This document shows, piece by piece, positions 25,309 through 33,575 of a stretch of 64,000 nt of DNA. Source of the stretch: Gammaproteobacteria bacterium (GTDB taxonomy: Bacteria; Pseudomonadota; Gammaproteobacteria; GCA-002705445; GCA-002716945); NCBI GenBank assembly GCA_002716945.1, contig PBCF01000002.1:78404-142403 (forward strand). Direction: 5' to 3'. The notes under the pieces were generated by a model. It was not told where the DNA came from. It saw nothing but the letters and a program-made list of their open reading frames with translations, and did no database searches. Positions within the stretch are counted from its first letter, which is position 1. Each line of letters opens with the position of its first letter. The position numbers were made by a program, and so were the translations under genes.

Positions 25309-26363
25309 ACCAAAAAAGTCTCACAGATGATTTGAAAATTTCCTTAACAAGAGAACTCATTACGCCAAAAGTTGTGATGGATGAATTTCCAATGACTAAG
25401 AAAGCTACGGAAACAGTAGTTAACGCTAGACAAGATATAATAAATATTTTAAATAATTCTGATAATCGATTCATGTTGGTTGTTGGGCCATGTTCGATTC
25501 ATGATATAGATGCTGCTATGGAATATGGCGAAAAATTAAAAGAAATAAACAAAACAGTCAAGCAAAATATTTTGATTATTATGAGGGTATATTTTGAAAA
25601 ACCAAGGACGGTTATTGGATGGAAAGGATTAATTAACGATCCAAATCTTGATAATAGTTTCGAGATTAACAAAGGAGTAAAGATAGCAAGAAAACTTTTG
25701 CTTGATTTAGCTGAGATAGGTATTCCTTCAGGACATGAATATTTAGATTTAATCAGTCCTCAATATATTTCTGATTTGGTTAGTTGGGGTGCTATAGGAG
25801 CAAGGACAACTGAAAGTCAAAGTCACAGAGAATTAGCGTCCGGCCTTTCCTGTCCAGTAGGTTTTAAAAACGGAACTAATGGAGAAGTTCAAATTGCTAT
25901 TGACGCCATGAAGGCTGCACAAAGATCTCACAACTTTCTTTCTGTAACAAAAGATGGTAAATCTGCTATTTTTTCTACTACAGGAAATCAAGATTGTCAT
26001 ATTATATTGAGAGGCGGTAAAACTACAAATTATTCTCATAAACATGTGGAAGAAGTATCAACCTTGTTACAAAAAAATAAATTCAGACCAATTGTTATGA
26101 TTGATGCAAGTCATGCAAATAGCAATAAAGATCACACGCAACAGAGTGTTGTGATAGAAGATATATGCAAGCAAATAAAAAAAGGAAGTAAAAGTATTTT
26201 TGGAATTATGATCGAAAGCAATTTAGTTGAAGGTAAGCAAAATATAACAGAGAGATCTAAACTCAGATATGGGCAAAGTATTACAGATGCTTGCATTGGA
26301 TGGAATGAAACTGAAGACTTGATTCACAAACTGAATAATTCATTAATCAACGCTCACAAATGA
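25305..26363 (+). CDS. 3-deoxy-7-phosphoheptulonate (DAHP) synthase, class I
   Basis: Condenses PEP with erythrose-4-phosphate, the entry to the shikimate pathway. It is 352 residues and belongs to the AroF/G/H family: LVVGPCSIHD, MRVYFEKPRTVIGWKGLINDP, GARTTESQSHRELASGLS and MIDASHANSNKDH. Which aromatic amino acid inhibits it cannot be read by eye, so I give no symbol. It overlaps both hisG and hisD by 4 bp, so an aromatic-pathway gene is embedded in a histidine gene pair, which is unusual. Confidence 0.95.
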   Translation: MNQKSLTDDLKISLTRELITPKVVMDEFPMTKKATETVVNARQDIINILNNSDNRFMLVVGPCSIHDIDAAMEYGEKLKEINKTVKQNILIIMRVYFEKPRTVIGWKGLINDPNLDNSFEINKGVKIARKLLLDLAEIGIPSGHEYLDLISPQYISDLVSWGAIGARTTESQSHRELASGLSCPVGFKNGTNGEVQIAIDAMKAAQRSHNFLSVTKDGKSAIFSTTGNQDCHIILRGGKTTNYSHKHVEEVSTLLQKNKFRPIVMIDASHANSNKDHTQQSVVIEDICKQIKKGSKSIFGIMIESNLVEGKQNITERSKLRYGQSITDACIGWNETEDLIHKLNNSLINAHK

Positions 26364-27658
26364 TTGATATAACTTTATTAAATACATCTAGTAAGCAGTT
26401 TAGTCAAATTCTTGAAAAGAAATTGAAAATGGAAAATATTATTAATAAAAAAGTTGATAGAGAAGTCTCGAAAATTATTAATACAATTAAGAAAAATGGT
26501 GATTTATCACTAACCAAATATATCAATAAATACGATGGTTATTATTTAAAAAATAGTAAAAAAATTTTATTATCTAAATCAGAAATTAATAATGCATATA
26601 AAAGAGTTACCAAAGTTCAAATACGTAGTTTAAAACAAAGTATGAAAAGGATTAAATCCTTCGCCAAGAATCAACTTTCATCTAGCTGGGGTAAAACTTT
26701 AGATCAAACATATCTAGGAGAAAAAATTACTCCTATTAAATCAGTAGGCATATATGTTCCTGGTGGTACAGCATCATACCCATCAACTGTAATGATGAAC
26801 GCCATACCTGCAAAAGTAGCTGGTGTGAAAAATATCATCATGGCTTGTCCAATGGGGAATTTAGAGGATCATAGTTTGGTCATAGTTGCTGCTGATTTAT
26901 GTGGAATAAGCAAGATATATAGAATGGGAGGAGCACATGCTATAGGAGCGCTAGCGTATGGAACAAAAGTAGTACCCAAGGTAGATAAAATAGTCGGACC
27001 AGGAAATATATTTGTTACACTTGCCAAAAAAATGGTCTTTGGTGAGGTTGGAATTGATAACATAGCAGGACCTTCAGAGATCCTTGTTATAGCTGATGAT
27101 TCATGCAATTCAGATTGGATAGCAATGGATTTATTTTCACAAGCTGAACATGATGAACTAGCACAACCAATTTTGTTAACAACCAGTAGTATATTCATAA
27201 AAAAAGTAATAACCTCTATGAATAAATTATTACCAATGTTACCTAGAAAAAAAATTATACTAAAATCACTAAAAAATCGTGGATTAATAATAAAAGCAAA
27301 GAGTATTAGAGAAATATGTAATATAGCAAATGAAATTGCACCTGAACATCTTGAAATTGCTGTAAAAAATAATAAAAAAGTTTTTAATTCAATTCAAAAT
27401 GCTGGTGCAATTTTTTTAGGACAATTTAGTCCTGAAGTTTTTGGAGATTATTGTGCTGGACCAAATCATGTTTTGCCGACATCAGGTTCTGCAAAATTTT
27501 CGTCACCCTTAGGAGTCTATGATTTTCAAAAAAGATCAAGCGTGATCAAAGTTTCTTATAAAACTGCAAAAGAGTTGAGCAAATTATCATCAATACTTGC
27601 AGAAGCTGAAGGACTTCATGCCCATGCTTATTCTGCTCGTTTTAGACATAAAAAATAA
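26360..27658 (+). CDS. hisD: Histidinol dehydrogenase
   Basis: Oxidises histidinol to histidine in two NAD-dependent steps, with zinc. It is 432 residues, with SVGIYVPGGTASYPSTVMMNAIPAKVAG, RMGGAHAIGALAYGT, KIVGPGNIFVTLAKKMVFG and ADDSCNSDWIAMDLFSQAEHD (zinc ligands), and the late DYCAGPNHVLPTSG. It ends directly against the converging DegS-like gene with no spacer and no visible terminator. No further his genes follow, so the remainder of the pathway is elsewhere. Confidence 0.96.
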   Translation: MIDITLLNTSSKQFSQILEKKLKMENIINKKVDREVSKIINTIKKNGDLSLTKYINKYDGYYLKNSKKILLSKSEINNAYKRVTKVQIRSLKQSMKRIKSFAKNQLSSSWGKTLDQTYLGEKITPIKSVGIYVPGGTASYPSTVMMNAIPAKVAGVKNIIMACPMGNLEDHSLVIVAADLCGISKIYRMGGAHAIGALAYGTKVVPKVDKIVGPGNIFVTLAKKMVFGEVGIDNIAGPSEILVIADDSCNSDWIAMDLFSQAEHDELAQPILLTTSSIFIKKVITSMNKLLPMLPRKKIILKSLKNRGLIIKAKSIREICNIANEIAPEHLEIAVKNNKKVFNSIQNAGAIFLGQFSPEVFGDYCAGPNHVLPTSGSAKFSSPLGVYDFQKRSSVIKVSYKTAKELSKLSSILAEAEGLHAHAYSARFRHKK

Positions 27659-28729
27659 TTATTGATTGGGAATAGGTCTTTTTGTAACTTTAATTTCCAC
27701 TTTCCGGATAATATCTTTTCTTAAAATATTTAATGTCAGTATCTCACCAATTTTTATTTCAGAAATTATCTTTTGTACTTTACGTATATCATTTACTTCT
27801 ATTTCATTAATTGTTTTTATTATATCACCTACTTGTAATCCTGCTATATCAGCTGGACCATTAGTATATATAGCGTTTACTAAAACTCCCTCTCCTTTAT
27901 AACTCGGTACCGCGGATGCTCCAATAAATCCACGTGATACACTACCAAATTCTATTATTTGAAATAATATATTTTTTACCATGTCTATTGGGATCGCAAA
28001 ACCTATGCCGTCTGACCCTCGACTTTCAGATATAATTGCAGTATTTATTCCAATTAATTCACCATTTACATTCACCAATGCTCCACCCGAATTTCCAGAA
28101 TTAATTGCAGCGTCAGTCTGTATAAAATTCTCGAAAGTATTAATTCCTATTTTGTCTCTACCTGTTGCAGAAATAATCCCTAAAGTTAATGTTTGTCCTA
28201 CACCAAGTGGATTGCCAATAGCTAATGAAATATCTCCGACATTTACATTGTTCATATTCCCTAAAGTAATAGGTTTAAGATTACCTTTAATTTTTAAAAC
28301 TGCTAAATCAGATTCAGGATCTACGCCTACTAGTGCAGTTTCATAGTCATTACCTTCATAATCTCTTACAGAAAATCTATCTGCACCTCGCAGAACATGA
28401 TAATTAGTCACTATATGTCCAGTATTTGTAACTACTACACCAGAACCCTGACCGCCTGGTCTTACATCTCTATATTCTGGAAAGCCTGTTCTTGGATTAA
28501 TTACTACAACTCTCTTTGTTGATCCTGAGGCATATACAGTAACAACAGAATCCTTTACTTTATTAAATGTTTTTGAATATGAAATTCGCGAATCTAAACC
28601 TTTTTTTTCTTTCTCTTGTACAGAAGATTCTATTACCTCAATTTTATTGGTAAAAAGATTTGGAGATAATATATATATTGCGAACGCAACAATTATTCCA
28701 AGTACTATGTAATTAAATATTTCTTTCAT
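27659..28729 (-). CDS. Membrane-anchored DegS/DegQ-type serine protease
   Basis: A 356-residue periplasmic HtrA-family protease. The N-terminal helix IFNYIVLGIIVAFAIYIL acts as an uncleaved anchor. The trypsin-like triad is His (TNYHVLRGAD), Asp (DPESDLAVLKI) and Ser (GNSGGALVN). A single PDZ domain occupies roughly the last 95 residues (GVLVNAIYTNGPADIAGLQVGDIIKTIN). One PDZ plus an anchor fits DegS, the stress sensor that cuts anti-sigma RseA; DegQ and DegP have two PDZ domains and a cleaved signal. rseA/rpoE are not in the window. ATG 28729 is chosen over 28762 because it begins directly before the anchor. Confidence 0.88.
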   Translation of the reverse strand: MKEIFNYIVLGIIVAFAIYILSPNLFTNKIEVIESSVQEKEKKGLDSRISYSKTFNKVKDSVVTVYASGSTKRVVVINPRTGFPEYRDVRPGGQGSGVVVTNTGHIVTNYHVLRGADRFSVRDYEGNDYETALVGVDPESDLAVLKIKGNLKPITLGNMNNVNVGDISLAIGNPLGVGQTLTLGIISATGRDKIGINTFENFIQTDAAINSGNSGGALVNVNGELIGINTAIISESRGSDGIGFAIPIDMVKNILFQIIEFGSVSRGFIGASAVPSYKGEGVLVNAIYTNGPADIAGLQVGDIIKTINEIEVNDIRKVQKIISEIKIGEILTLNILRKDIIRKVEIKVTKRPIPNQ

Positions 28730-28796
28730 TTTTAATTTCACCAACGTATAAAAACAAAGCAACTAGTATTATATATTAGAGTAAGTTTTAATTATA

Positions 28797-28805
28797 TGCT
28801 ATAAT
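28797..28805 (+). promoter_or_regulatory. Extended -10 promoter for petABC
   Basis: TGCTATAAT, a perfect -10 with the TGn extension that relaxes the need for a -35. Expected transcription start is near 28812, giving about 30 bases of leader before petA at 28843. Confidence 0.6.
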
Positions 28806-28842
28806 CCAAAGCGAGCAGAAATGGGATATCCTCAAAACAAAC

Positions 28843-29436
28843 ATGAAGGAATCAGAGAACACATCGGGTAGAAGAAAATTTTTAAGAAATCTATCCCAGG
28901 TAATGGGTGGAATAGGAGCGGTTTTTGCTCTAATACCTTTTCTCTCATCGATGTCACCTAGTGAAAAAACAAAAACAGCCGCCGCGCCAGTTGAAATTGA
29001 TATATCAAAAATACAACCTGGAACGTTCAAAGTTGTTGCATGGAGAGGAAAGCCGGTTTGGATTGTTAGGAGAACAGATGAAATGATTTCAAACATTAAA
29101 GATAATAACAATATTTTGAGTGATCCAGAATCGTCAAAAGAACATCAACCAATATATGCAAAAAATAAATATAGATCAATAAAACCAGAATATCTTGTTC
29201 TGCTTGGAATATGCACTCATTTAGGTTGCTCTCCAACATATAAGCCTGATAATAAATCAACAGAATTAGGTTTGGATTGGGAAGGAGGATTTTTTTGTCC
29301 GTGCCATGGTTCTAAATTTGATTTATCAGGCAGAGTATATAAGGGCATGCCAGCGCCGCATAATCTAGAGGTTCCACCACATCATTATATGTCAGATAAT
29401 ATAATTGTTATTGGCCAAGATGGAGAGGATGTATAA
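28843..29436 (+). CDS. petA: Cytochrome bc1 Rieske iron-sulfur subunit
   Basis: High-potential [2Fe-2S] subunit that takes electrons from ubiquinol at the Qo site. It is 197 residues. A twin-arginine motif (GRRKFLRN) precedes the single membrane anchor (GGIGAVFALIPFLS), as expected for Tat-dependent export of a folded cluster protein. Cluster ligands are in CTHLGCSP and CPCHGSKFDLSGRVYKG. It is followed at once by petB (no gap) and petC. A short reading frame in another frame (28821-28871) overlaps its start. Confidence 0.97.
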   Translation: MKESENTSGRRKFLRNLSQVMGGIGAVFALIPFLSSMSPSEKTKTAAAPVEIDISKIQPGTFKVVAWRGKPVWIVRRTDEMISNIKDNNNILSDPESSKEHQPIYAKNKYRSIKPEYLVLLGICTHLGCSPTYKPDNKSTELGLDWEGGFFCPCHGSKFDLSGRVYKGMPAPHNLEVPPHHYMSDNIIVIGQDGEDV

Positions 29437-30654
29437 ATGAGTAAATTTATGGCATGGATTGATCAACGTTTACCTGTCAGCAGTTTCTTCAGAAATCATT
29501 TATCAAAATATTACGCCCCAAAAAATTTTAATTTTTTTTATTATTTTGGAGGTTTAGCTTTATTCATTTTTATTCTGCAAATTGTTACAGGGATTTTTCT
29601 TACAATAAATTATAAGCCGGATGCAGCACAGGCATTTGCATCTGTAGAATATATTATGAGAGATGTAAATTATGGATGGCTAATTAGATATCTTCATTCT
29701 ACAGGCGCATCTTTTTTCTTTTTAGTAATTTATTTACATATGTTTAGGGCTTTACTCTATGGCTCATTCAAAAAACCTAGAGAATTGCTTTGGATATTTG
29801 GGATGTTAATTTTTGTTTTATTAATAGCAGAAGCATTTATGGGTTATTTGTTACCTTGGGGTCAAATGTCTTACTGGGGCGCGCAAGTAATCATTTCTTT
29901 ATTTGGGGCTATACCATTTTTTGGAGAATCATTGGCACTATGGATACGAGGAGATTATGTGGTTTCCGATGTTACACTAAATAGATTTTTCGCATTTCAT
30001 GTTATTGCATTACCATTACTATTGTTTGCATTAATTTATCTTCATCTTGCCGCTCTTCACACTGTAGGCTCGAACAATCCAGATGGAATTGAAATTAAGG
30101 AGATGAAAGATTCTGAAGGCATTCCAAGAGATGGTATTCCATTTCATCCATATTACACAGTCAAAGATATATATGGTTTGATGGTTTTTTTAACAATTTT
30201 TATGTTTATAGTTTTTTTTCTGCCAGAATTTGGTGGTTATTTCTTAGAAAAAGATAACTTTGTTCCAGCTAATCCTTTAAAAACTCCAGAACATATAGTT
30301 CCATTATGGTATTTAACTCCTTTTTATGGAATCTTAAGAGCTATTCCTGATAAATTGGGAGGTGTGTTGGCAATGGGCTTGGCAATATTAGTTTTGTTTA
30401 TTTTGCCATGGATAGATAGATGTCCTGTTAAATCTATAAGATATAGATCAGTGAGTTATAAAATTTTATTAACATTATTTATAATTAGTTTTATTGGACT
30501 TGGTTATACGGGCATGCAGACACCAACAACAATTATTACGTGGATGGGTAGACTATTTACATTAATATATTTTGGTTTTTTTATAGCATTATATTATATG
30601 AGCCCGAACGAGAAGACTAAAGAGGTGCCTGAACGTGTTCAGATGGATGAATAA
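29437..30654 (+). CDS. petB: Cytochrome bc1 cytochrome b subunit
   Basis: Membrane core of complex III with two b-type hemes. It is 405 residues and undivided (not the split b6/subunit IV form). Heme-ligand histidines are in LIRYLHSTGAS with LVIYLHMFRALLYG, and in FAFHVIALPL with IYLHLAALHTVGSN. The Qo loop PEW motif appears as VPLWYLTPFYGILRAIPDK. Eight or so helices are visible. The start ATG follows the petA stop directly; the end overlaps petC. Confidence 0.97.
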   Translation: MSKFMAWIDQRLPVSSFFRNHLSKYYAPKNFNFFYYFGGLALFIFILQIVTGIFLTINYKPDAAQAFASVEYIMRDVNYGWLIRYLHSTGASFFFLVIYLHMFRALLYGSFKKPRELLWIFGMLIFVLLIAEAFMGYLLPWGQMSYWGAQVIISLFGAIPFFGESLALWIRGDYVVSDVTLNRFFAFHVIALPLLLFALIYLHLAALHTVGSNNPDGIEIKEMKDSEGIPRDGIPFHPYYTVKDIYGLMVFLTIFMFIVFFLPEFGGYFLEKDNFVPANPLKTPEHIVPLWYLTPFYGILRAIPDKLGGVLAMGLAILVLFILPWIDRCPVKSIRYRSVSYKILLTLFIISFIGLGYTGMQTPTTIITWMGRLFTLIYFGFFIALYYMSPNEKTKEVPERVQMDE

Positions 30655-31369
30655 GATATCTATTAGTGTGTTTATTTTAATAGTCGCATCCTCGAATATA
30701 CATGCATCAGAAAAACTAACACTTGATACAGTTAGGATTGACTTAAATAACAAACCATCACTTCAAAGAGGTGCGCAAATTTACATTAATAATTGTTTAG
30801 GATGCCATACATTACAATACCAAAGGTATAGTAGGCTTGTAACTGATTTGGGTATACCAAAAGAAATACTACAAAAAAATTTAATTTTTACATCTGACAG
30901 ACATGGCCAACCAAGTAAATTAGGCTCGCTAATGATAAATTCCGTAAATCCTAATGCATCTGCCGAAGCTTTTGGAATACACCCGCCAGACTTATCATTA
31001 ATAGCACGTTCGCGAGGCCCTGATTGGGTTTATACTTTTTTAAATTCTTTTTATTATGATCAACAAAGACCTATGGGGGTCAATAATTATTTGTATCCTA
31101 ATATTAACATGCCTCATGTTTTATGGTGGATGGAAGGAATAAAAGAAAAATCTACAGGCACAGATAAAGTATCATATATTGTCGAAGGGAATATGAGTGA
31201 TAGAGAATATAAAGCTGCTATTACAGATCTTGTGAATTTTTTAACATATGTTTCAGAGCCAGCGCAATTAAAAAGGTATAAACTTGGATTTTGGGTGGTT
31301 TCATTTTTAGCATTTTTTGCATTTATTGCATTTTTATTGAAACAAGAATACTGGAAAGATGTAGAATAA
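30647..31369 (+). CDS. petC: Cytochrome bc1 cytochrome c1 subunit
   Basis: Membrane-anchored periplasmic c-type cytochrome passing electrons from the Rieske protein to soluble cytochrome c. It is 240 residues from ATG 30647 with signal peptide ISISVFILIVASSNIHAS. The heme site is NNCLGCHTLQYQRYSRL; the anchor is near the C-terminus (LGFWVVSFLAFFAFIAFLL). The start overlaps petB by 8 bp; GTG at 30635 is a less likely start four codons upstream. sspA follows after 4 bp. Confidence 0.95.
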   Translation: MNKISISVFILIVASSNIHASEKLTLDTVRIDLNNKPSLQRGAQIYINNCLGCHTLQYQRYSRLVTDLGIPKEILQKNLIFTSDRHGQPSKLGSLMINSVNPNASAEAFGIHPPDLSLIARSRGPDWVYTFLNSFYYDQQRPMGVNNYLYPNINMPHVLWWMEGIKEKSTGTDKVSYIVEGNMSDREYKAAITDLVNFLTYVSEPAQLKRYKLGFWVVSFLAFFAFIAFLLKQEYWKDVE

Positions 31370-31373
31370 AAAT

Positions 31374-31988
31374 ATGACAACTTTAGCTAATAGACGTTCA
31401 GCCATTTTATTATTTTCTTTACCTGACTGCCTTCATAGTCATAGAACGAGACTTGTTATAAAAGAGAAAGAAATTACTGCAGAAATGTATGAAATTGATA
31501 AAGATAATATTTCTCAGGAAATTAAGGAAATCAGTCCATATGATGAATTCCCTACATTAGTAGATAGAGATTTGGTGTTACAAAATTCAAGAGTTATTAT
31601 TGAATACTTAGACGAAAGATTTCCGCATCCACCATTATTGCCTGTTGATCCAGTTTCTAGAGCAAAATTTCGTTTAGCTTTAAATAAAATTGAGCACCAA
31701 TGGTACCCAGAATTTTCACAGGCTTATCAAAAAGGATCGCTTGATCCTATGTTTATTGAAAAAATCAAAGCATATTTCTTAGAAATACTACCATTAATTT
31801 CTAATAAATATTTTATGAGTGATGATTTTGGGTTAGTAGATTGTAGTTTGGCACCATTGCTATGGAGAATTAAAGATTTAGATATTGAATTATCAGAAAA
31901 TAAAAAAGCCTTTTTAAATTATTCAGAAAGAATTTTTGATCGAGAATCTTTTCAAGAGAGTCTTACAGAAACAGAAAAGGAAATATAA
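31374..31988 (+). CDS. sspA: Stringent starvation protein A
   Basis: A glutathione-S-transferase-fold protein that binds RNA polymerase and alters promoter choice under starvation and acid stress. It is 204 residues with the thioredoxin-like N-terminal half (LLFSLPDCLHSHRTRLVIKEK) and helical C-terminal half; the FPTLVDRDLVLQNSRVIIEYLDERFPHPPLLP block is characteristic. The petABC-sspA linkage is common in Beta- and Gammaproteobacteria. The usual partner sspB is not next to it; the following gene is gmhA on the opposite strand, 2 bp away. Confidence 0.92.
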   Translation: MTTLANRRSAILLFSLPDCLHSHRTRLVIKEKEITAEMYEIDKDNISQEIKEISPYDEFPTLVDRDLVLQNSRVIIEYLDERFPHPPLLPVDPVSRAKFRLALNKIEHQWYPEFSQAYQKGSLDPMFIEKIKAYFLEILPLISNKYFMSDDFGLVDCSLAPLLWRIKDLDIELSENKKAFLNYSERIFDRESFQESLTETEKEI

Positions 31989-31990
31989 AT

Positions 31991-32572
31991 TTAGTTTATA
32001 TGATGATCTATACATTCGCAGATAGAGTGAATAATAATTAAATGAATTTCTTGTATTCTGCTTGTTCTGTTACTAGGCACTCTTATTTCTATGTCATTAT
32101 CATTTAATAGTTTAGATGCATTACCACCGTTATTACCAGTAATTAAAAGTATAGAAACTTGTTTTGTTTTTGCAGATTTTATTGCTTCAAGAATATTTTC
32201 TGAGTTACCACTAGTAGTGAATGCTACTAATAAATCTTTTGAATTTGCTAATGCATTAATTTGTTTTGCAAAAATATATTTATAATCATAATCATTTGCT
32301 ATTGCTGTCATGATTGCTGTATCAGAATTTAAAGAAATACCAGCTATTTCTTTACGTTCTTTTTCAAACCTATTTACCAGTTCAGATGATAAATGTTGTG
32401 CATCTCCAGATGATCCACCATTGCCACATGAAAGAATTTTTCCGCCAGAATCAATTATTTTTATAACTTTTTGAGTTGCTGATTGAATAGATGTTAATAA
32501 CTCGCTACTACTTGCGTTACTCGTCTTTACACTTTCTTCAAAATTTTCTTTAATTATTTTTTTTATATCCAT
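31991..32572 (-). CDS. gmhA: Phosphoheptose isomerase (GmhA/DiaA family)
   Basis: A 193-residue SIS-domain protein. The phosphosugar loop is SCGNGGSSGDAQHL near residues 49-62 and TTSGNSENILEAI follows. His and Glu in DAQHLSSEL and Gln/His in RIQEIHLIIIH match the catalytic residues of sedoheptulose-7-phosphate isomerase GmhA, which starts LPS heptose synthesis. The DnaA-binding relative DiaA lacks that glutamate, so I prefer GmhA; but its position beside rsmI is the usual diaA locus, so DiaA function remains possible. It is divergent from rsmI and convergent with sspA. Confidence 0.82.
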   Translation of the reverse strand: MDIKKIIKENFEESVKTSNASSSELLTSIQSATQKVIKIIDSGGKILSCGNGGSSGDAQHLSSELVNRFEKERKEIAGISLNSDTAIMTAIANDYDYKYIFAKQINALANSKDLLVAFTTSGNSENILEAIKSAKTKQVSILLITGNNGGNASKLLNDNDIEIRVPSNRTSRIQEIHLIIIHSICECIDHHIN

Positions 32573-32645
32573 TATTGTATACTATTGTACATTGCTTATA
32601 TTACAATGTAATCTAATAAATATAAAATAAAATTTATTTTTAAGT

Positions 32646-33473
32646 ATGTCCGGAACACTTTACATTGTATCCACGCCTATAGGTAATTTAAAAGATATTA
32701 CATTAAGGGCGCTTGATATCTTAAAAAACTCTGACTATATTTTGGCTGAGAGTTCAGCTAGAACGTCAAAATTATTGCACGAATATAATATAGAAAAAAA
32801 AATTATCACTTTTAATAAAGATAATGAAAAAAAGAAAAGCAACTCAATTAAGAAGGATTTAAATCAGGGAGGAAAAATATCATTAGTAACAGATGCTGGT
32901 ACGCCATCTGTTTCTGACCCTGGGTTTGAATTAGTTCGAAAAATGAATAGCAAATACGATGTTATACCGATACCTGGACCTAGTTCGTTAACTTGTGCAA
33001 TTTCTGTTTCAGAAATTCCAATGAATAATTTTATCTTTGTTGGATTTCTGCCGAAAAAAATGAATGAAAAAAAAAGGAAAATTCAAGAATTAGCGAAATC
33101 AGCTATGCCAATTGTAATTTTTGAGAACAAGCATAGACTGAAATCCTTAATTCAGCTTATTTCTGAGATTTTAGGCGAATCTGTTCAAATTGGAATTATG
33201 AGAGAATTAACTAAACTCAATGAATCAATTACATTTAGCCCGGCTAAAAAAGCACTAAGAGCAATAGAAGCAAAAAACCCTCAAGGAGAAATAGTATTGA
33301 TCGTTGAGGCAATAAAGAAAGAAAACTCTCTTTCTGATACTAGTAAAAAAAATATAAGAATCTTATTAAAAAAATTTAGCCCAAAAGAAGTTGTTGATAT
33401 CATTAGGGTATATACCAATTTAGATAAGAGAGAATTGTATAAATATGTATTAATGATTAGACAGGAGCTATAG
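32646..33473 (+). CDS. rsmI: 16S rRNA 2'-O-ribose C1402 methyltransferase
   Basis: SAM-dependent tetrapyrrole-methylase-fold enzyme that methylates C1402 in the ribosomal P site. It is 275 residues, typical. Motifs are IVSTPIGNLKDITLRALDIL at the N-terminus, LVTDAGTPSVSDPGFELVR, IPGPSSLTCAISVSEIP and FVGFLPKK. The C-terminal extension is lysine-rich. The next gene is carA on the same strand after 88 bp, with a terminator hairpin between. Confidence 0.96.
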   Translation: MSGTLYIVSTPIGNLKDITLRALDILKNSDYILAESSARTSKLLHEYNIEKKIITFNKDNEKKKSNSIKKDLNQGGKISLVTDAGTPSVSDPGFELVRKMNSKYDVIPIPGPSSLTCAISVSEIPMNNFIFVGFLPKKMNEKKRKIQELAKSAMPIVIFENKHRLKSLIQLISEILGESVQIGIMRELTKLNESITFSPAKKALRAIEAKNPQGEIVLIVEAIKKENSLSDTSKKNIRILLKKFSPKEVVDIIRVYTNLDKRELYKYVLMIRQEL

Positions 33474-33497
33474 TTTCATCGTATTATATAGCTTTAG

Positions 33498-33575
33498 ATG
33501 GAGCTAGAAAAAACATATAGAAAGATGACTCAGATTGAGCCATCTTTTTTTTTACCAAAAAATGAAAGAAAATAA
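33498..33575 (+). other. Possible carA leader-peptide reading frame
   Basis: A 25-codon frame opens with ATG at 33498, runs through the terminator hairpin and its T-tract (encoding PSFFLP) and stops at 33575, 14 bases past the carA ATG and in a different frame. Its placement resembles the pyrBI leader in enterobacteria, where translation through the hairpin prevents termination. No clear ribosome-binding site precedes it, so translation is only a hypothesis. Confidence 0.3.
33521..33553 (+). terminator. Intrinsic terminator between rsmI and carA
   Basis: A 12 bp stem (33521-33532 with 33536-33547) with one A-C mismatch and a 3-base loop, followed by an unbroken run of nine Ts (33545-33553). 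The T-run ends only 8 bases before the carA ATG at 33562, which leaves no room for a normal ribosome-binding site after it. It may end the rsmI transcript or act as an attenuator in the carA leader. Confidence 0.85.

Noticed and set aside
33535..33561. TTG start for carA at 33535
   Set aside because: It would place the start inside the terminator loop; the conserved CarA N-terminus begins after ATG 33562.
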